From assembly GCA_016282745.1 (NCBI GenBank), contig JAEELL010000146.1, forward strand, positions 62,001 through 126,000: a stretch of DNA of 64,000 bases. The letters run 5' to 3'. A model generated the notes under the pieces. It was not told the origin of the DNA and did no database searches. It was given only the letters and a program-made list of their open reading frames with translations. This stretch comes from Lachnospiraceae bacterium. GTDB lineage: Bacteria; Bacillota; Clostridia; Lachnospirales; Lachnospiraceae. The translations under genes and the position numbers were made by a program. Below are positions 1-9,346 of this stretch, in pieces (the stretch's first letter is position 1; every line of letters begins with the position of its first letter).

Positions 1-798
1 AAAAACGATTGGCATCGCTCTGAAACCTTCTACTTCTTCCTTGAGGGTATTAACAATTTCATTACAATAATTTGTAGCTGCGTTGCAAATATACTCTTTA
101 ACTTCATCATCAACAGGTAACTTGTATGTTCCCTTTAAGATTGCATCAATCTGGCTTTCCTTAAATTTAATATCAAACTTTGAATTACAGAAATTCAGAA
201 CCTCGTTGTAAAAATCAATAATTCCAGAGTCTAAAGATTCACATTCACTCATGTTATATCGACCATTACTAAGAACCATATAATCAAGTGTTCTGCCACC
301 CAAATCAACAATAAGTAATTCATCCGCTTCATAGACTTTTTTCTTCATCAGAGCAGCTATTGCGAAAGCCTGTGGAAAAATTTCGGCTTCATTAATGTTT
401 ATTCTATAAGAACGCCCGTTAAATGTAAACACAACAGGTTCTTTAGTGATAAAATACTGCTTAAATTTTTCAGCGTTTGCGAAATGCTTAGGTGGTAAAC
501 CATTAAGAAGAGTTACTGTTGTGCTAATTTTATCAGAGTCGGCAATCTTTCCGTCGTTAATTTTCTTCTCAATTTCCTTCGCAATTCCGAAAAGAGCTAA
601 AATAAAGAATCGTTCATCTATTGTCTTGTCACGAAGGTATCTAATTCTTTTTCCGTCTAAGGAATAATACTTGCCATTGTACTTCATAATATCCTTACCT
701 AATCCGCCTAAGTCAAAATCTGACTCTGAAAGAGAGGTTGGAAATACGAAATTCTCTGTCTTAATGTTTCTGTTGCCTGAATCAATCGAAATAATCAT
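1..798 (-). CDS. ParM-like actin ATPase for plasmid segregation (partial, runs off left edge)
   Basis: The first 266 residues are present and the C-terminus lies beyond the left edge. The N-terminus has the actin/Hsp70 phosphate-1 signature (ISIDSGNRNIK, residues 3-13), and residues 161-176 carry the phosphate-2 signature (LLIVDLGGRTLDYMVL). This order and spacing match ParM/Alp-type plasmid actins, which form filaments that push plasmid copies apart. An AAGGAG ribosome site lies 9 bases before the ATG at 798. It is the third gene of a minus-strand operon. The family call is from motifs only; the exact subtype is not resolved. Confidence 0.82.
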   Translation of the reverse strand, partial: MIISIDSGNRNIKTENFVFPTSLSESDFDLGGLGKDIMKYNGKYYSLDGKRIRYLRDKTIDERFFILALFGIAKEIEKKINDGKIADSDKISTTVTLLNGLPPKHFANAEKFKQYFITKEPVVFTFNGRSYRININEAEIFPQAFAIAALMKKKVYEADELLIVDLGGRTLDYMVLSNGRYNMSECESLDSGIIDFYNEVLNFCNSKFDIKFKESQIDAILKGTYKLPVDDEVKEYICNAATNYCNEIVNTLKEEVEGFRAMPIVF

Positions 799-815
799 AA
801 TCTTTAATCTCCTTT

Positions 816-1316
816 TTAATTACTTATGCTTATATTCTCCATATATAATGTTAAATGTTTAAACAATGAGGGTTCCCTATCTAATAAATCCTCTATGATG
901 CAGCCTATTGTTCTAAGATCACGAGCCATTGTGGATGTTGCGTATTTACCACTATCAGTCGTGGAACGATTAGCAAGGTAAGCTAAGTCGTTCTCTTTAT
1001 TGTCGATATATTTACCTTTTGCCAAAGCAACGTAATCAACGCCATTCTTTTTTGATGAATTAAAGCAACTTGACGAATTTAACATCGATAAAAGATACGT
1101 TGCTTCACATAGAGCATTCCACATATATCGACCTAGCTTCTTTTTGTCATATTCGTAAATTTCATTATCGTCATCATCTTCAAGTTTAGAGAGTAATGAA
1201 ATGCAATCTTTTGCTAATGAATTATAGTTTTTCAGAATATAAATTCCTCTACTCTCGTGAAAACATGAAGGATGAAGAATGCAGTCTTTGTTTGTTAGAT
1301 TTCTTCGTTTTACCAT
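816..1316 (-). CDS. Unknown 166-residue protein, second gene of the partition operon
   Basis: Not recognised. The ATG at 1316 is preferred over a TTG at 1322 because AAGGAG lies ten bases upstream of it. The gene starts just inside the end of the 228-residue gene and ends 17 bases before the ParM-like start, so the three are probably co-transcribed. It is soluble, Cys/Asn-rich near the N-terminus, with no membrane segment. Actin-type partition systems need a DNA adaptor (ParR); this or its upstream neighbour is the positional candidate, but no ribbon-helix-helix motif is evident. Confidence 0.6.
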   Translation of the reverse strand: MVKRRNLTNKDCILHPSCFHESRGIYILKNYNSLAKDCISLLSKLEDDDDNEIYEYDKKKLGRYMWNALCEATYLLSMLNSSSCFNSSKKNGVDYVALAKGKYIDNKENDLAYLANRSTTDSGKYATSTMARDLRTIGCIIEDLLDREPSLFKHLTLYMENISISN

Positions 1317-1318
1317 TC

Positions 1319-2005
1319 TCAAATATCTCCTTGTTTTTCCAACTGTTCACTTATATATCCGATAAATCTCGAATAATATGGATTCGCCTCTCTATCGTGG
1401 AAGAATTTGTCGTACATATAAATTGCAAAACGTATATACTTATTGGCAGTTTTTTTATGCAACGTATCTTGAGATAATGCTACGCCTAAGTTTTCAATAA
1501 ATTTTTCTTCTAACGTGTTTGAAGCGTACTTTTCATTAAAAGTATTAATTATAAGGTCGGCTGTTTTTTCGTCATAATTCCGAACAAAATAATCGTTAGC
1601 GGCTTGGATCATCCGATAAAATGTTATTGCATCACCATATTCCTTGTTTAGAAATCTTTGGTTAGGTATGTATGTCGTTTCGCTGGATAACAAAGATGAA
1701 ACATAGTTTTCAAAATTCACGATTCCAATATTAGAGTTTGCTCTTGTTTTACAAAACTCATCAAACCGTTTCATAATGTCCTCACGTTCCTTTAGCTTTG
1801 AATATTGCACAACTAAAGAAGATAGATTGTTGGTATTATTAATGATTTCGACGTTCGGATAATATTGCTTCAGAATCATAATCGTATTGGCACAACCTAT
1901 GTTATATCTGTTGTAACTGTTCACGGAATTATTTATGACATATCGTCCATCGCTGTTTTTTTTATCAATCTCATCTAAAATTGATTTATCAAATCTGTAT
2001 CCCAT
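1319..2005 (-). CDS. Unknown 228-residue protein, first gene of the partition operon
   Basis: Not recognised. The start is supported by AAAGGGGG seven bases before the ATG. It looks like a soluble, mostly helical protein with no signal peptide. It heads the operon that ends in the ParM-like actin and lies downstream of a minus-strand copy of the element-wide promoter motif (2101-2119). By position it may be a partition adaptor or regulator, but that is inference. Confidence 0.6.
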   Translation of the reverse strand: MGYRFDKSILDEIDKKNSDGRYVINNSVNSYNRYNIGCANTIMILKQYYPNVEIINNTNNLSSLVVQYSKLKEREDIMKRFDEFCKTRANSNIGIVNFENYVSSLLSSETTYIPNQRFLNKEYGDAITFYRMIQAANDYFVRNYDEKTADLIINTFNEKYASNTLEEKFIENLGVALSQDTLHKKTANKYIRFAIYMYDKFFHDREANPYYSRFIGYISEQLEKQGDI

Positions 2006-2100
2006 TTAATGTCCCCCTTTACTTGTCGAGATACTACCATAGTGAAAGACATGAATATGTATCTTTTATGCACCGCTCACATAATAAGCCTAAAGAATTG

Positions 2101-2119
2101 CCACATAGGGGTACATTTT
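2101..2119 (-). promoter_or_regulatory. Shared -35-region element, minus-strand copy upstream of the partition operon
   Basis: Read on the minus strand this is TGTACCCCTATGTGG, one mismatch from the TGTACCCTTATGTGG element found before six other genes. A TATTAT box follows about 14 bases after GTGG, giving a normal promoter geometry. Confidence 0.7.
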
Positions 2120-2147
2120 CGAAAAAAATAATTAAAATTGTATGTTT

Positions 2148-2173
2148 TGCGTATTTAATACGTATAAAGTGCA
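2148..2173. repeat. AATACGTATT-family motif
   Basis: TGCGTATTTAATACGTATAA belongs to a motif family that recurs at 12393-12470, 31131-31155, 47308-47334 and at the right edge. It lies between the two divergent operons at the left end and may bind a plasmid regulator. Confidence 0.5.
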
Positions 2174-2231
2174 ATTTGTAAACGCGAAAAAAATAATTCC
2201 AAAATTTTTTTCAATATGATATAAAAAAGAA

Positions 2232-2266
2232 AGTGAAACATAGTGAAAGATAGTGAAAGATAGTGC
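2232..2266. repeat. Three and a half 10-bp direct repeats, possible centromere
   Basis: AGTGAAACAT, AGTGAAAGAT and AGTGAAAGAT are followed by AGTGCC, at exact 10-bp period. A further AGTGAAAGAC lies at 2041 and AGTGAAATGC at 13772. Short direct repeats upstream of an actin-type partition operon are what ParR binds in known systems, so a parC-like centromere is the leading idea; an operator is the alternative. Confidence 0.5.
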
Positions 2267-2289
2267 CAAAAAACAGGCAATTTAAGCAG

Positions 2290-2370
2290 TTGCAATTTAA
2301 AATTAATGATGTTATGATTGCAATAGATTGATAGAGAAATTAGTTCGAAAGGACTACTTTCTCTTTTTTT
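2290..2370 (+). promoter_or_regulatory. Promoter and attenuated leader of the conjugation operon
   Basis: TTGCAA (2290) and TATGAT (2313) are 17 bases apart. The predicted transcript starts with AGATTGATAGAG, the same core as the repeated leaders at 20.9, 24.0, 57.1 and 62.2 kb. It then folds into a strong hairpin (2333-2362) followed by a T-run, an intrinsic terminator before the VirB2-like gene. Transcription into the operon must therefore read through an attenuator. Confidence 0.65.
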
Positions 2371-2405
2371 TATTTTCAGACAAAAATAAATAAGGAGGAT
2401 TTGAT

Positions 2406-2768
2406 ATGGGGAAAATAAAAGAAATTAAAAACAGCTTATCGAAAATCGTTACTGCTATTGCTATTCCGGGATTAATGATTTCAAACACAGTAACAACAGC
2501 TTATGCAAAAAAAGATGGTGCCAAGTATTCAATAACAACAAAATTTACAGATTTGTTTAATGACATTAGAGGAGATCTTGTAATTTTCTCAAGTGCCGCA
2601 GCGGGTGTGTGTGTTGTTATATGCTTGCTCACACTTCTGTTTACAAAAAATGAAAGAGCGACTCAGACAGCTTGGGATTGGCTAAAACGAATCATAATCT
2701 GCTATGTAGCAATTATGTCGATTACAGCAATAATGTCCTTTATTGGTGATTTCGCTATTTCAGAATAG
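2406..2768 (+). CDS. VirB2-like small membrane protein (putative conjugative pilin)
   Basis: 120 residues. The N-terminus resembles a long signal peptide ending near TTAYAKK (about residue 36). Two hydrophobic helices follow (about 58-80 and 95-117) joined by a short basic loop. Size, topology and position directly before VirB6-, PrgI- and VirB4-like genes fit the VirB2/TrbC-type pilin of Gram-positive conjugation systems. GGAGG precedes the ATG. The assignment rests on topology and context, since such pilins are poorly conserved. Confidence 0.6.
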   Translation: MGKIKEIKNSLSKIVTAIAIPGLMISNTVTTAYAKKDGAKYSITTKFTDLFNDIRGDLVIFSSAAAGVCVVICLLTLLFTKNERATQTAWDWLKRIIICYVAIMSITAIMSFIGDFAISE

Positions 2769-2796
2769 TTATTAATTAAATAAAGAATTTTTATTA

Positions 2797-2824
2797 GGCC
2801 ATAGAGTATTCTATGGTCTTTTTT
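2797..2824 (+). terminator. Intrinsic terminator after the VirB2-like gene
   Basis: GGCCATAGA pairs with TCTATGGTC and a T-run follows. It separates the pilin gene from the next promoter. Confidence 0.75.
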
Positions 2825-2828
2825 AAAA

Positions 2829-2843
2829 TGTACCCTTATGTGG
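2829..2843 (+). promoter_or_regulatory. Shared -35-region element before the VirB6-like gene
   Basis: An exact TGTACCCTTATGTGG with TATTAT 13 bases downstream. The gene start is about 50 bases further on. Confidence 0.75.
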
Positions 2844-2894
2844 TTTGAACGCCAGATATTATTAAAAAAGATTAAGTTTTAGGAGGAATTTATC

Positions 2895-5258
2895 ATGATG
2901 GATATGATTGTGAGTATCGTTGAGTGGATACTCGAATTTATTTTTGATTGTTTTGCCAAAGTGGCACAATTGATTGCTAGTGTAATTTTTAACACAATGG
3001 ATCAATTTATGTCGGCAGATGACAATGTTGTTGTAAGTGTACTATCTCCAGTTTATAAGTTTGGAGCAAATTATTTAAAGCCGTTTTCGTTGGCATTAAT
3101 GGGAACATTGGTTGTTTACGCATTATTAGTGACGATGTTCGGTAAATATTCCGCAACGAATGATGATCCTATAAGATTAGTAGTTAGAGCATGTATATTT
3201 GGGGCATTAATTATTTTTTCCTTCCCGTCAGCTGCCGTATCAAGCGGTATCGTAGATATAATAGGCGGAACGGCATACACAACTGATGGTAAGTCAGAGT
3301 CGGGAATTGTATTAGAAATGACAAGTTTAATGTCAAAAATAGGAACGAGTGAAGATAGTAAAACCCAAAAAGGAGGGAAAAACGGTCTTAACACTTTAGA
3401 TAAAAAAACTATTACAAGTGAAGCCAAAAGCTGTTTGGCTAACGGTCATACAGCAACAGAAAATTTTACAGGATTTACAGCTTCTAGCAATTCAGATTCA
3501 GAAACAGCAGAATATACGGTATCTGAAAAAAGCGATGTGAAAAAAACAGGTTTAGCAGAAGCAATATCATCAAATGTTTCGACAGATAAAGGTGGATTTG
3601 CTATTTTCCTTTTAAACTCAGGTGTTTATTTAATTGTATATGCAATTTTGGTTTTAATTATGGCTTGGAAATGCCTTAAAATATGTTCCCGTTTCGTTTA
3701 TAGATTTGTTATTTTTCTTGTGATGTTATATATGGCTCCCGTGTGTTTTGCATGTGGACCAGCAAAGGGAACACAAAGAATTTTCGGAGAATGGCTAAAA
3801 ATGATTGTGAGCTACGCAATACTGCTTATAGCAACGTCAGCGTTTATGCGTGTGGCTACTGAAGTTATATATATGGCATTCCATTATGCAGGAGATAGCG
3901 ATTTGATTAAAACAGTCTTTGCTTTTCTTGCAGCAACAATGTTTTTAAAGATGATTTACGATTTAGAGAAATATATAGAAAAATTAGGACTTTCCGCTGT
4001 TGGTCTTCCAGATAGTGTTTCTGGACTTAGCAGAGAAGTTGGTGGATTTGTTGGTTCTCTTAAACACTCAATGATGCGTGAAGGCACAAAATCCGCACTC
4101 GATTCAATAAAGGGAGCTTCATCAAACCCTGACTTCAAAACTAAGGAGGTAAGCCAGATTCCTAATAGCTCTGACAGAAAAGCGTTCGAGCAGGGAGTTA
4201 CAAAAGTTAATAAAGATGGCGAACTTGTAAACCCAGTAGCAAATCAAATGCTCAAAAAGACAGATAATGATAATGCTTTTGTTACAGATGCAACAGGTGA
4301 ATATATGAGGGCTTCTGATGGACAGATTCACAGTGAAGATGAATTTGAAAGAAACGAGGATGGAAGCTTTAAGACAGAAAATGTAGACGGTAAGGAAATG
4401 ATGCATCTTAAAGATAATCCGAGCGTAACAGCAGACAGTCAAACTGAAAGATTTTCTTATGCTGATGACACAATCGATACGTCAGGAGTTAGTGGATTAG
4501 ATTCCGAGTCATCTCCGTTTACAAGTATTGAAGAAGCACCAAGAGGAACATCAATCTCTGTTGCCGAAGACGGAAACGGAAGTATGTACATGGCTAAGAC
4601 TGAAGATGGTAGTGCTGTGGCAATTAGAGAAAGCGATCTTGATTCAAGTAATACTACTGCTTATTCAGTGAAACCAGACGGACGTGGAGGTGTTAAGGTG
4701 TCTGAATGGACATCATCAAATGATGGAGATATGTATAGAGTTGGTAAAAATGGAAATCTTGTAAACATTGGTGACGGAACAACCTATAATTTTGCCAAAT
4801 CTACAGATGCTAACGCTAAATCCGTTAAGTATCAGACGACACAGAGTATCGGAAGTGGAATGGTTTTAAATGCCAAGAGTGGTGAAAGAGTTGAACATAT
4901 GGCTAAATTTAACACTAATTTACCGGCAGGTGCAAGAATTGCAGCGGTAGATAGGCTTGAATATTGCTCTACTCTTTACAATAACAAAGATGGCACAACA
5001 ACAGGTATTGCAAGACAGCATATTGTTGATTCCAAGACAGGAAAGCCTACCGGGGAAACTAAGTATGTTAAGTTTACAAGATATGATAACAATGAAATCA
5101 GCAAAGACGAAATCGCAAAGCATAGAAGCATGACAAACAGAAACAAGTCAGATAGAAATAATTGCGAAGGTTACACGCCTGACGGTAAGCATTACATCCA
5201 TATTGAAAAATATATGGGTGATAGAAAGAAACCAACAATACAAAAGTTTAGAGCATAA
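2895..5258 (+). CDS. VirB6/TrbL-like polytopic membrane protein of the conjugation channel
   Basis: 787 residues. Residues 1-130 contain several hydrophobic helices, and a second cluster lies at about 230-365 (including the ILVLIMAWKCLKICSRFVYR region). Beyond about residue 370 the protein is long, hydrophilic and Gly/Ser/Asp-rich. An N-terminal membrane part with a soluble tail is typical of VirB6/TrbL proteins in Gram-positive systems, where it forms the inner-membrane channel. AGGAGG lies 9 bases before the first of two in-frame ATGs. It is followed after 11 bases by the wall hydrolase gene. Confidence 0.7.
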   Translation: MMDMIVSIVEWILEFIFDCFAKVAQLIASVIFNTMDQFMSADDNVVVSVLSPVYKFGANYLKPFSLALMGTLVVYALLVTMFGKYSATNDDPIRLVVRACIFGALIIFSFPSAAVSSGIVDIIGGTAYTTDGKSESGIVLEMTSLMSKIGTSEDSKTQKGGKNGLNTLDKKTITSEAKSCLANGHTATENFTGFTASSNSDSETAEYTVSEKSDVKKTGLAEAISSNVSTDKGGFAIFLLNSGVYLIVYAILVLIMAWKCLKICSRFVYRFVIFLVMLYMAPVCFACGPAKGTQRIFGEWLKMIVSYAILLIATSAFMRVATEVIYMAFHYAGDSDLIKTVFAFLAATMFLKMIYDLEKYIEKLGLSAVGLPDSVSGLSREVGGFVGSLKHSMMREGTKSALDSIKGASSNPDFKTKEVSQIPNSSDRKAFEQGVTKVNKDGELVNPVANQMLKKTDNDNAFVTDATGEYMRASDGQIHSEDEFERNEDGSFKTENVDGKEMMHLKDNPSVTADSQTERFSYADDTIDTSGVSGLDSESSPFTSIEEAPRGTSISVAEDGNGSMYMAKTEDGSAVAIRESDLDSSNTTAYSVKPDGRGGVKVSEWTSSNDGDMYRVGKNGNLVNIGDGTTYNFAKSTDANAKSVKYQTTQSIGSGMVLNAKSGERVEHMAKFNTNLPAGARIAAVDRLEYCSTLYNNKDGTTTGIARQHIVDSKTGKPTGETKYVKFTRYDNNEISKDEIAKHRSMTNRNKSDRNNCEGYTPDGKHYIHIEKYMGDRKKPTIQKFRA

Positions 5259-5269
5259 GGAGGTATACT

Positions 5270-8200
5270 ATGGCAGTTGTAGAAGATGCATATGATAAAG
5301 AACCCTCCAGAGTTGGTAATGAAGTAAAAAACAGAGCCAAACAGGAAGTGAAAAAAAGAGCCAAAAAAGCAGCTAAAGATAAGGTTAAGCAAATGGCTCA
5401 AAAGAAAACTATTCAAACATCTGTTAAGGCTGTAATTTCCGCTGTCAAATGGATATGTACTGTTCTCGCAGGCGTAATCGCTGAGTTAATTGTTCCTATT
5501 ATTTGCTTGGCGATGGTAACAATATTAATTGTAAATCTATTTGGTGCAGTATTTAGTGTCAATCAGTACAAACAGGAAAATCCAGAACTTGTACGTTTGT
5601 TTTTACAGGAGAATTATGAGAAGTTCGAAGCAAGAGTAAATGAATACGTTCATTCCCCAGAGTTTATTTCTTTTGTTTGTGAATCTGAATTTGATAACGG
5701 TTATACTAAGCTGGTGTATGGTGGTACACCAGCTTATACACAAGCCGAATTGCAAGGTAACTTCATTGGGGTTCAAGGTCAAAAAGCCTCTTGGGTGAAA
5801 GCATACGATAAAGACGGAAACGAGATTACGAACAGAGAAGATGTCAGAAAAGAAATCAAGGACAGTGATGGTGGAAAAAAGAAGAAATATGAAGACGTAA
5901 CTTATAAGGGAACTTCTGTTTTGGAAACAGTTCAGAAATACATAGATAGCGGAGTTCCTTTAGACAAAATCAAAATCAATGACGAATATTTAAAAGGCTA
6001 CGGAAAAGCATCGGGATACTTGAAAAAAAACAGAGACGAAGACAAGGATAACGTAGATATCAATGAAGATTTAAAAGGAACGTTAAATTTTGAAACATGG
6101 ATTAATAACTCATATTTTGTAATACCGTATTATTACCACTGGGCGATGGCAAAGCATTCAGAGTATGAAGGACCGGCAAAATATTACTTTCCTTTCGAAG
6201 CTGATGAAGTTCCGGGACTTCCGAACTGGCGAACCGACACTGGAAGCGGATGGAGAAGATTTATGCTACCTGCATCGTCAGATGGGAAAAAAGCAACAAG
6301 CGGTGGTTTTGGTCCGTCCGAAAATTGTATGTTTTATGGTACCCACACCAAAGATAAAGGTTATGAGAAAATGACCTATAAACAGTATTTAAAAACAAAC
6401 TGGGGTACGTTTTATTCAGATTCAGACAGTGATCCGGTAACAAATTATTTTTGGCAAGGAAAAGCTGAAGACGATATGGATGCTCTTGGAAAAGTGTATT
6501 TTTCACAAGGTGTAATGCTAGGATACAAGATGGAAAAGATTGATTCCTGGTTTGAGAGCTTTTGGAATCTTGCTATTGACCACTCAGACCAGAATTACAG
6601 ATACACACCTATTTCAAAATACTTTTATGTAACAGGAACAGAAGATACTCAGTTTACATCTTATGGAGTTGATGATATTTACCTGTATAATTGGTGGAAT
6701 AAAAAGAGCAAGGATGGTAAGAAAACAAATTACGAAAAGTATATGATGACACCAAAAAACGTTAATACTGTAGGTAAAAGAGAAAAAAAGAATGGTCAGT
6801 CAATACTTAACACGAATATAGAGAGTTGGTTAGATAACTTTGCTGAGTACTTTGCCAAAGAAATTTATTATGTTTATCCAAACAGAGAATATGTAATGGA
6901 TTTCTTTTTGTCGGATGACAATTCAAAAGAAATGAAACAAAAACGAATTGCTTTTTTGCAGAGATCTTTTTATGCAATGGCAACAGGTTCTTCCCTTGAT
7001 TACGAATTAGAAGAAGAATACACAATATCCGGCGGGCAAGCAGGTAGTTTAATGTCCGGTTCACTATGTGGCGAAATAAATATCAACAAGTTGAGTATTA
7101 AAGAAATATCGCCTTTCCAGTATAAAGATAATTACACTGGAACAAAAGAAGTGAAAACTGAAGCAGAAATAGAAGCGTGCAAGCAAGCGTCTTTAGATAT
7201 GTATAATAATCCGACATCTACATTTGGTAGACCACAAGACGATACTTTTACTGCTAAAGTTTATTACAAAGCAGAAATAAAAGCACAGTACAGCGATGAT
7301 ACAGCAGATGTATACTTTAACGTACCTATACGCAATGAATTGTCTATAGATAGCGATGGTGATATTGTTTCAAGCAATATTACATTTAACGTTTCCGGCA
7401 TTGACGATATGACTAAAGGAAGCGGGAAAAACAGTTACTTGAAAAGTTTGGTCAAATTTAGTTGGGACAAGGAATATTATGATGGACAGGTGGTATCAAA
7501 GGATGAAGGAAAAACAAAGCCCGAAAACCCTCTTGATAAGATAGATGTAGATAAAAGTTATAAACTGAACTCTTCAAAGGATACTAAATGGGATGATTTA
7601 TCTATACTATCATTAAAAACATCTGAAGTTAAAGGAAAAATACTGAATTATATTAAATCAAAAGAAACAAATCCTCTTTTCGTTCTCTTTGATGGAACTC
7701 TGAAAGGAGAAAGAACTCTTGAATTATCCTACAATGATCATTCATTCCTTAATTACGAAGTAAATGAAAAAAAGGATGATGCCGGTAATATTACAAGCGT
7801 AGTAATTGAAATATATACTTACTATCCAGATATATCAAAATATGGCGATTCTGATTATAGAGTGGCTTATGGCTTTGAAAACAGTGATGCTTTAAGAGAA
7901 GCCGTACATCTGTTGACTTACATAAGAGATAATAAAGACAAGCAAATTGGTGGCTCAAAAGAAGGAAAAAAGCTAACAGGACTCAATGATGCAGTTGATT
8001 TCAGCAAATTAATTATCGGGATAGATGACAAATCCTACGTAGATACAGGCGGTGTTTTTTCAGATGGGGATATATGTATGTCTATCGCAACAATCCTTGC
8101 AAAAGTTGAAAGTGGCAACTGGGGTGATGCTCACGGTCCAAGATGTGGTGGCGAAGTAACAATGACGGTTGGGGCATATCAGTTTTACGGTGAAAGGGCA

Positions 8201-9211
8201 CATAGATTATTACGTCGCATTGTGGAAAACCATAAAGATGAAGCTTTAGGAATTATTAGCGATAGCTTGTATAAAACAATTAAAAGCAAAAGTGATTGGG
8301 TAAAAACTCAATACGTTGCACCAGAATCAGATTGCGTTATGCTTAGGAAATTATTAAAAACTGATTATGGAATACATGAACAAAAGAACCAAATGGCAGA
8401 AGACGCATCTGTATATGTAAAGCAGGCAATAGCACTTGGTATTACAGATATAAAGTGTCAAGTATACTACGCGGTTATGTATCATCAATCACCTAAACAA
8501 ACAGGCATTATAATATCTTCTTTACAGAAAGGTTTTACGCTGGATGAACTTCACAAAGCAACTCTAAATAACGGAGTATTAGGGGATTACATAAGCAGAT
8601 ATACTACTACATATGAGTTTTGCCAAGAAATGAAGGATATGATGGATTTAAAAGGTGTAAGCGGAGATTTAACAGCCGTAATGCAATATCTATCTTCAAA
8701 ATATGTCATCGGAAAGCCTTATGGAAGAGGTGGCGATATTAGTAACAAGGCACAAAAATATAAAAGTACATATGACTGTTCTGAATTAGTATACTGTGCT
8801 TACTATTACGGTATGGGATTTGATTTTGGCGGAAATACCATATCAGATGGACAGGAAAAATATCTTGCTGATAATAATTATCCTGTCGTAGATGGCGTAA
8901 GCAACACAGGAACAGGTAATTCTGTCATTGACACAAGTAAATTAAAGCCGGGGGATGTTATTTTCTTTAATACTGGAGCTAGCAGCAATACATCACACGC
9001 ACATAACATAGGTCATGTCGCAGTTTATTATGGAGACGGAAAAGTAGTTGAAGCTGGTAGTCCTGTTGGTTATTACAACGTAGTAGGTAGAAAAATCTAT
9101 AAAGCGTATAGAATCGTGACTGAAGATAAATCAAAGAAAGAAGAGAAGAAAACTAAAAAAAAGCAAGAGGAAACAACAAAAGAAAACTCAAAATCTAAGA
9201 AAAAGAAGTAA
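5270..9211 (+). CDS. Giant CwlT-like conjugative cell-wall hydrolase (lysozyme-like plus NlpC/P60)
   Basis: 1313 residues. A Lys/Arg-rich cytoplasmic start (1-45) is followed by one membrane helix (about 50-90) and a very long extracellular region. A lysozyme-like segment lies around residues 935-1100 (KVESGNWGD with Glu947, then TVGAYQFYG). The C-terminal NlpC/P60 peptidase has Cys1170 in DCSELVYC and His1249 in IGHVAVYYGDG. The tail is Lys/Glu-rich. Known CwlT proteins have the same two domains and open the wall for the conjugation machine, but are about 330 residues; here some 800 residues are inserted between the membrane anchor and the lysozyme part. Confidence 0.85.
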   Translation: MAVVEDAYDKEPSRVGNEVKNRAKQEVKKRAKKAAKDKVKQMAQKKTIQTSVKAVISAVKWICTVLAGVIAELIVPIICLAMVTILIVNLFGAVFSVNQYKQENPELVRLFLQENYEKFEARVNEYVHSPEFISFVCESEFDNGYTKLVYGGTPAYTQAELQGNFIGVQGQKASWVKAYDKDGNEITNREDVRKEIKDSDGGKKKKYEDVTYKGTSVLETVQKYIDSGVPLDKIKINDEYLKGYGKASGYLKKNRDEDKDNVDINEDLKGTLNFETWINNSYFVIPYYYHWAMAKHSEYEGPAKYYFPFEADEVPGLPNWRTDTGSGWRRFMLPASSDGKKATSGGFGPSENCMFYGTHTKDKGYEKMTYKQYLKTNWGTFYSDSDSDPVTNYFWQGKAEDDMDALGKVYFSQGVMLGYKMEKIDSWFESFWNLAIDHSDQNYRYTPISKYFYVTGTEDTQFTSYGVDDIYLYNWWNKKSKDGKKTNYEKYMMTPKNVNTVGKREKKNGQSILNTNIESWLDNFAEYFAKEIYYVYPNREYVMDFFLSDDNSKEMKQKRIAFLQRSFYAMATGSSLDYELEEEYTISGGQAGSLMSGSLCGEININKLSIKEISPFQYKDNYTGTKEVKTEAEIEACKQASLDMYNNPTSTFGRPQDDTFTAKVYYKAEIKAQYSDDTADVYFNVPIRNELSIDSDGDIVSSNITFNVSGIDDMTKGSGKNSYLKSLVKFSWDKEYYDGQVVSKDEGKTKPENPLDKIDVDKSYKLNSSKDTKWDDLSILSLKTSEVKGKILNYIKSKETNPLFVLFDGTLKGERTLELSYNDHSFLNYEVNEKKDDAGNITSVVIEIYTYYPDISKYGDSDYRVAYGFENSDALREAVHLLTYIRDNKDKQIGGSKEGKKLTGLNDAVDFSKLIIGIDDKSYVDTGGVFSDGDICMSIATILAKVESGNWGDAHGPRCGGEVTMTVGAYQFYGERAHRLLRRIVENHKDEALGIISDSLYKTIKSKSDWVKTQYVAPESDCVMLRKLLKTDYGIHEQKNQMAEDASVYVKQAIALGITDIKCQVYYAVMYHQSPKQTGIIISSLQKGFTLDELHKATLNNGVLGDYISRYTTTYEFCQEMKDMMDLKGVSGDLTAVMQYLSSKYVIGKPYGRGGDISNKAQKYKSTYDCSELVYCAYYYGMGFDFGGNTISDGQEKYLADNNYPVVDGVSNTGTGNSVIDTSKLKPGDVIFFNTGASSNTSHAHNIGHVAVYYGDGKVVEAGSPVGYYNVVGRKIYKAYRIVTEDKSKKEEKKTKKKQEETTKENSKSKKKK

Positions 9212-9231
9212 CTGAAACAATAACAAAAGCT

Positions 9232-9277
9232 ATAACGCTAACAAGTATTAAAAAATACTTGGTGGCGTTATTTTTTT
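9232..9277 (+). terminator. Intrinsic terminator after the wall hydrolase
   Basis: ATAACGC pairs with GCGTTAT around a second inner stem (AAGTATT/AATACTT), and seven Ts follow. It lies just before another shared promoter element. Confidence 0.8.
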
Positions 9278-9283
9278 AAAAAA

Positions 9284-9297
9284 GTACCCTTATGTGG
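9284..9297 (+). promoter_or_regulatory. Shared -35-region element before the PrgI-VirB4 genes
   Basis: GTACCCTTATGTGG is exact over 14 bases, with a TTATAG box 13 bases downstream. It gives the PrgI-VirB4 segment its own start of transcription. Confidence 0.72.
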
Positions 9298-9346
9298 TTA
9301 GATGTCAGGTTTATAGTTTACAAAGACATTAGCAAAGGAGGTACTT

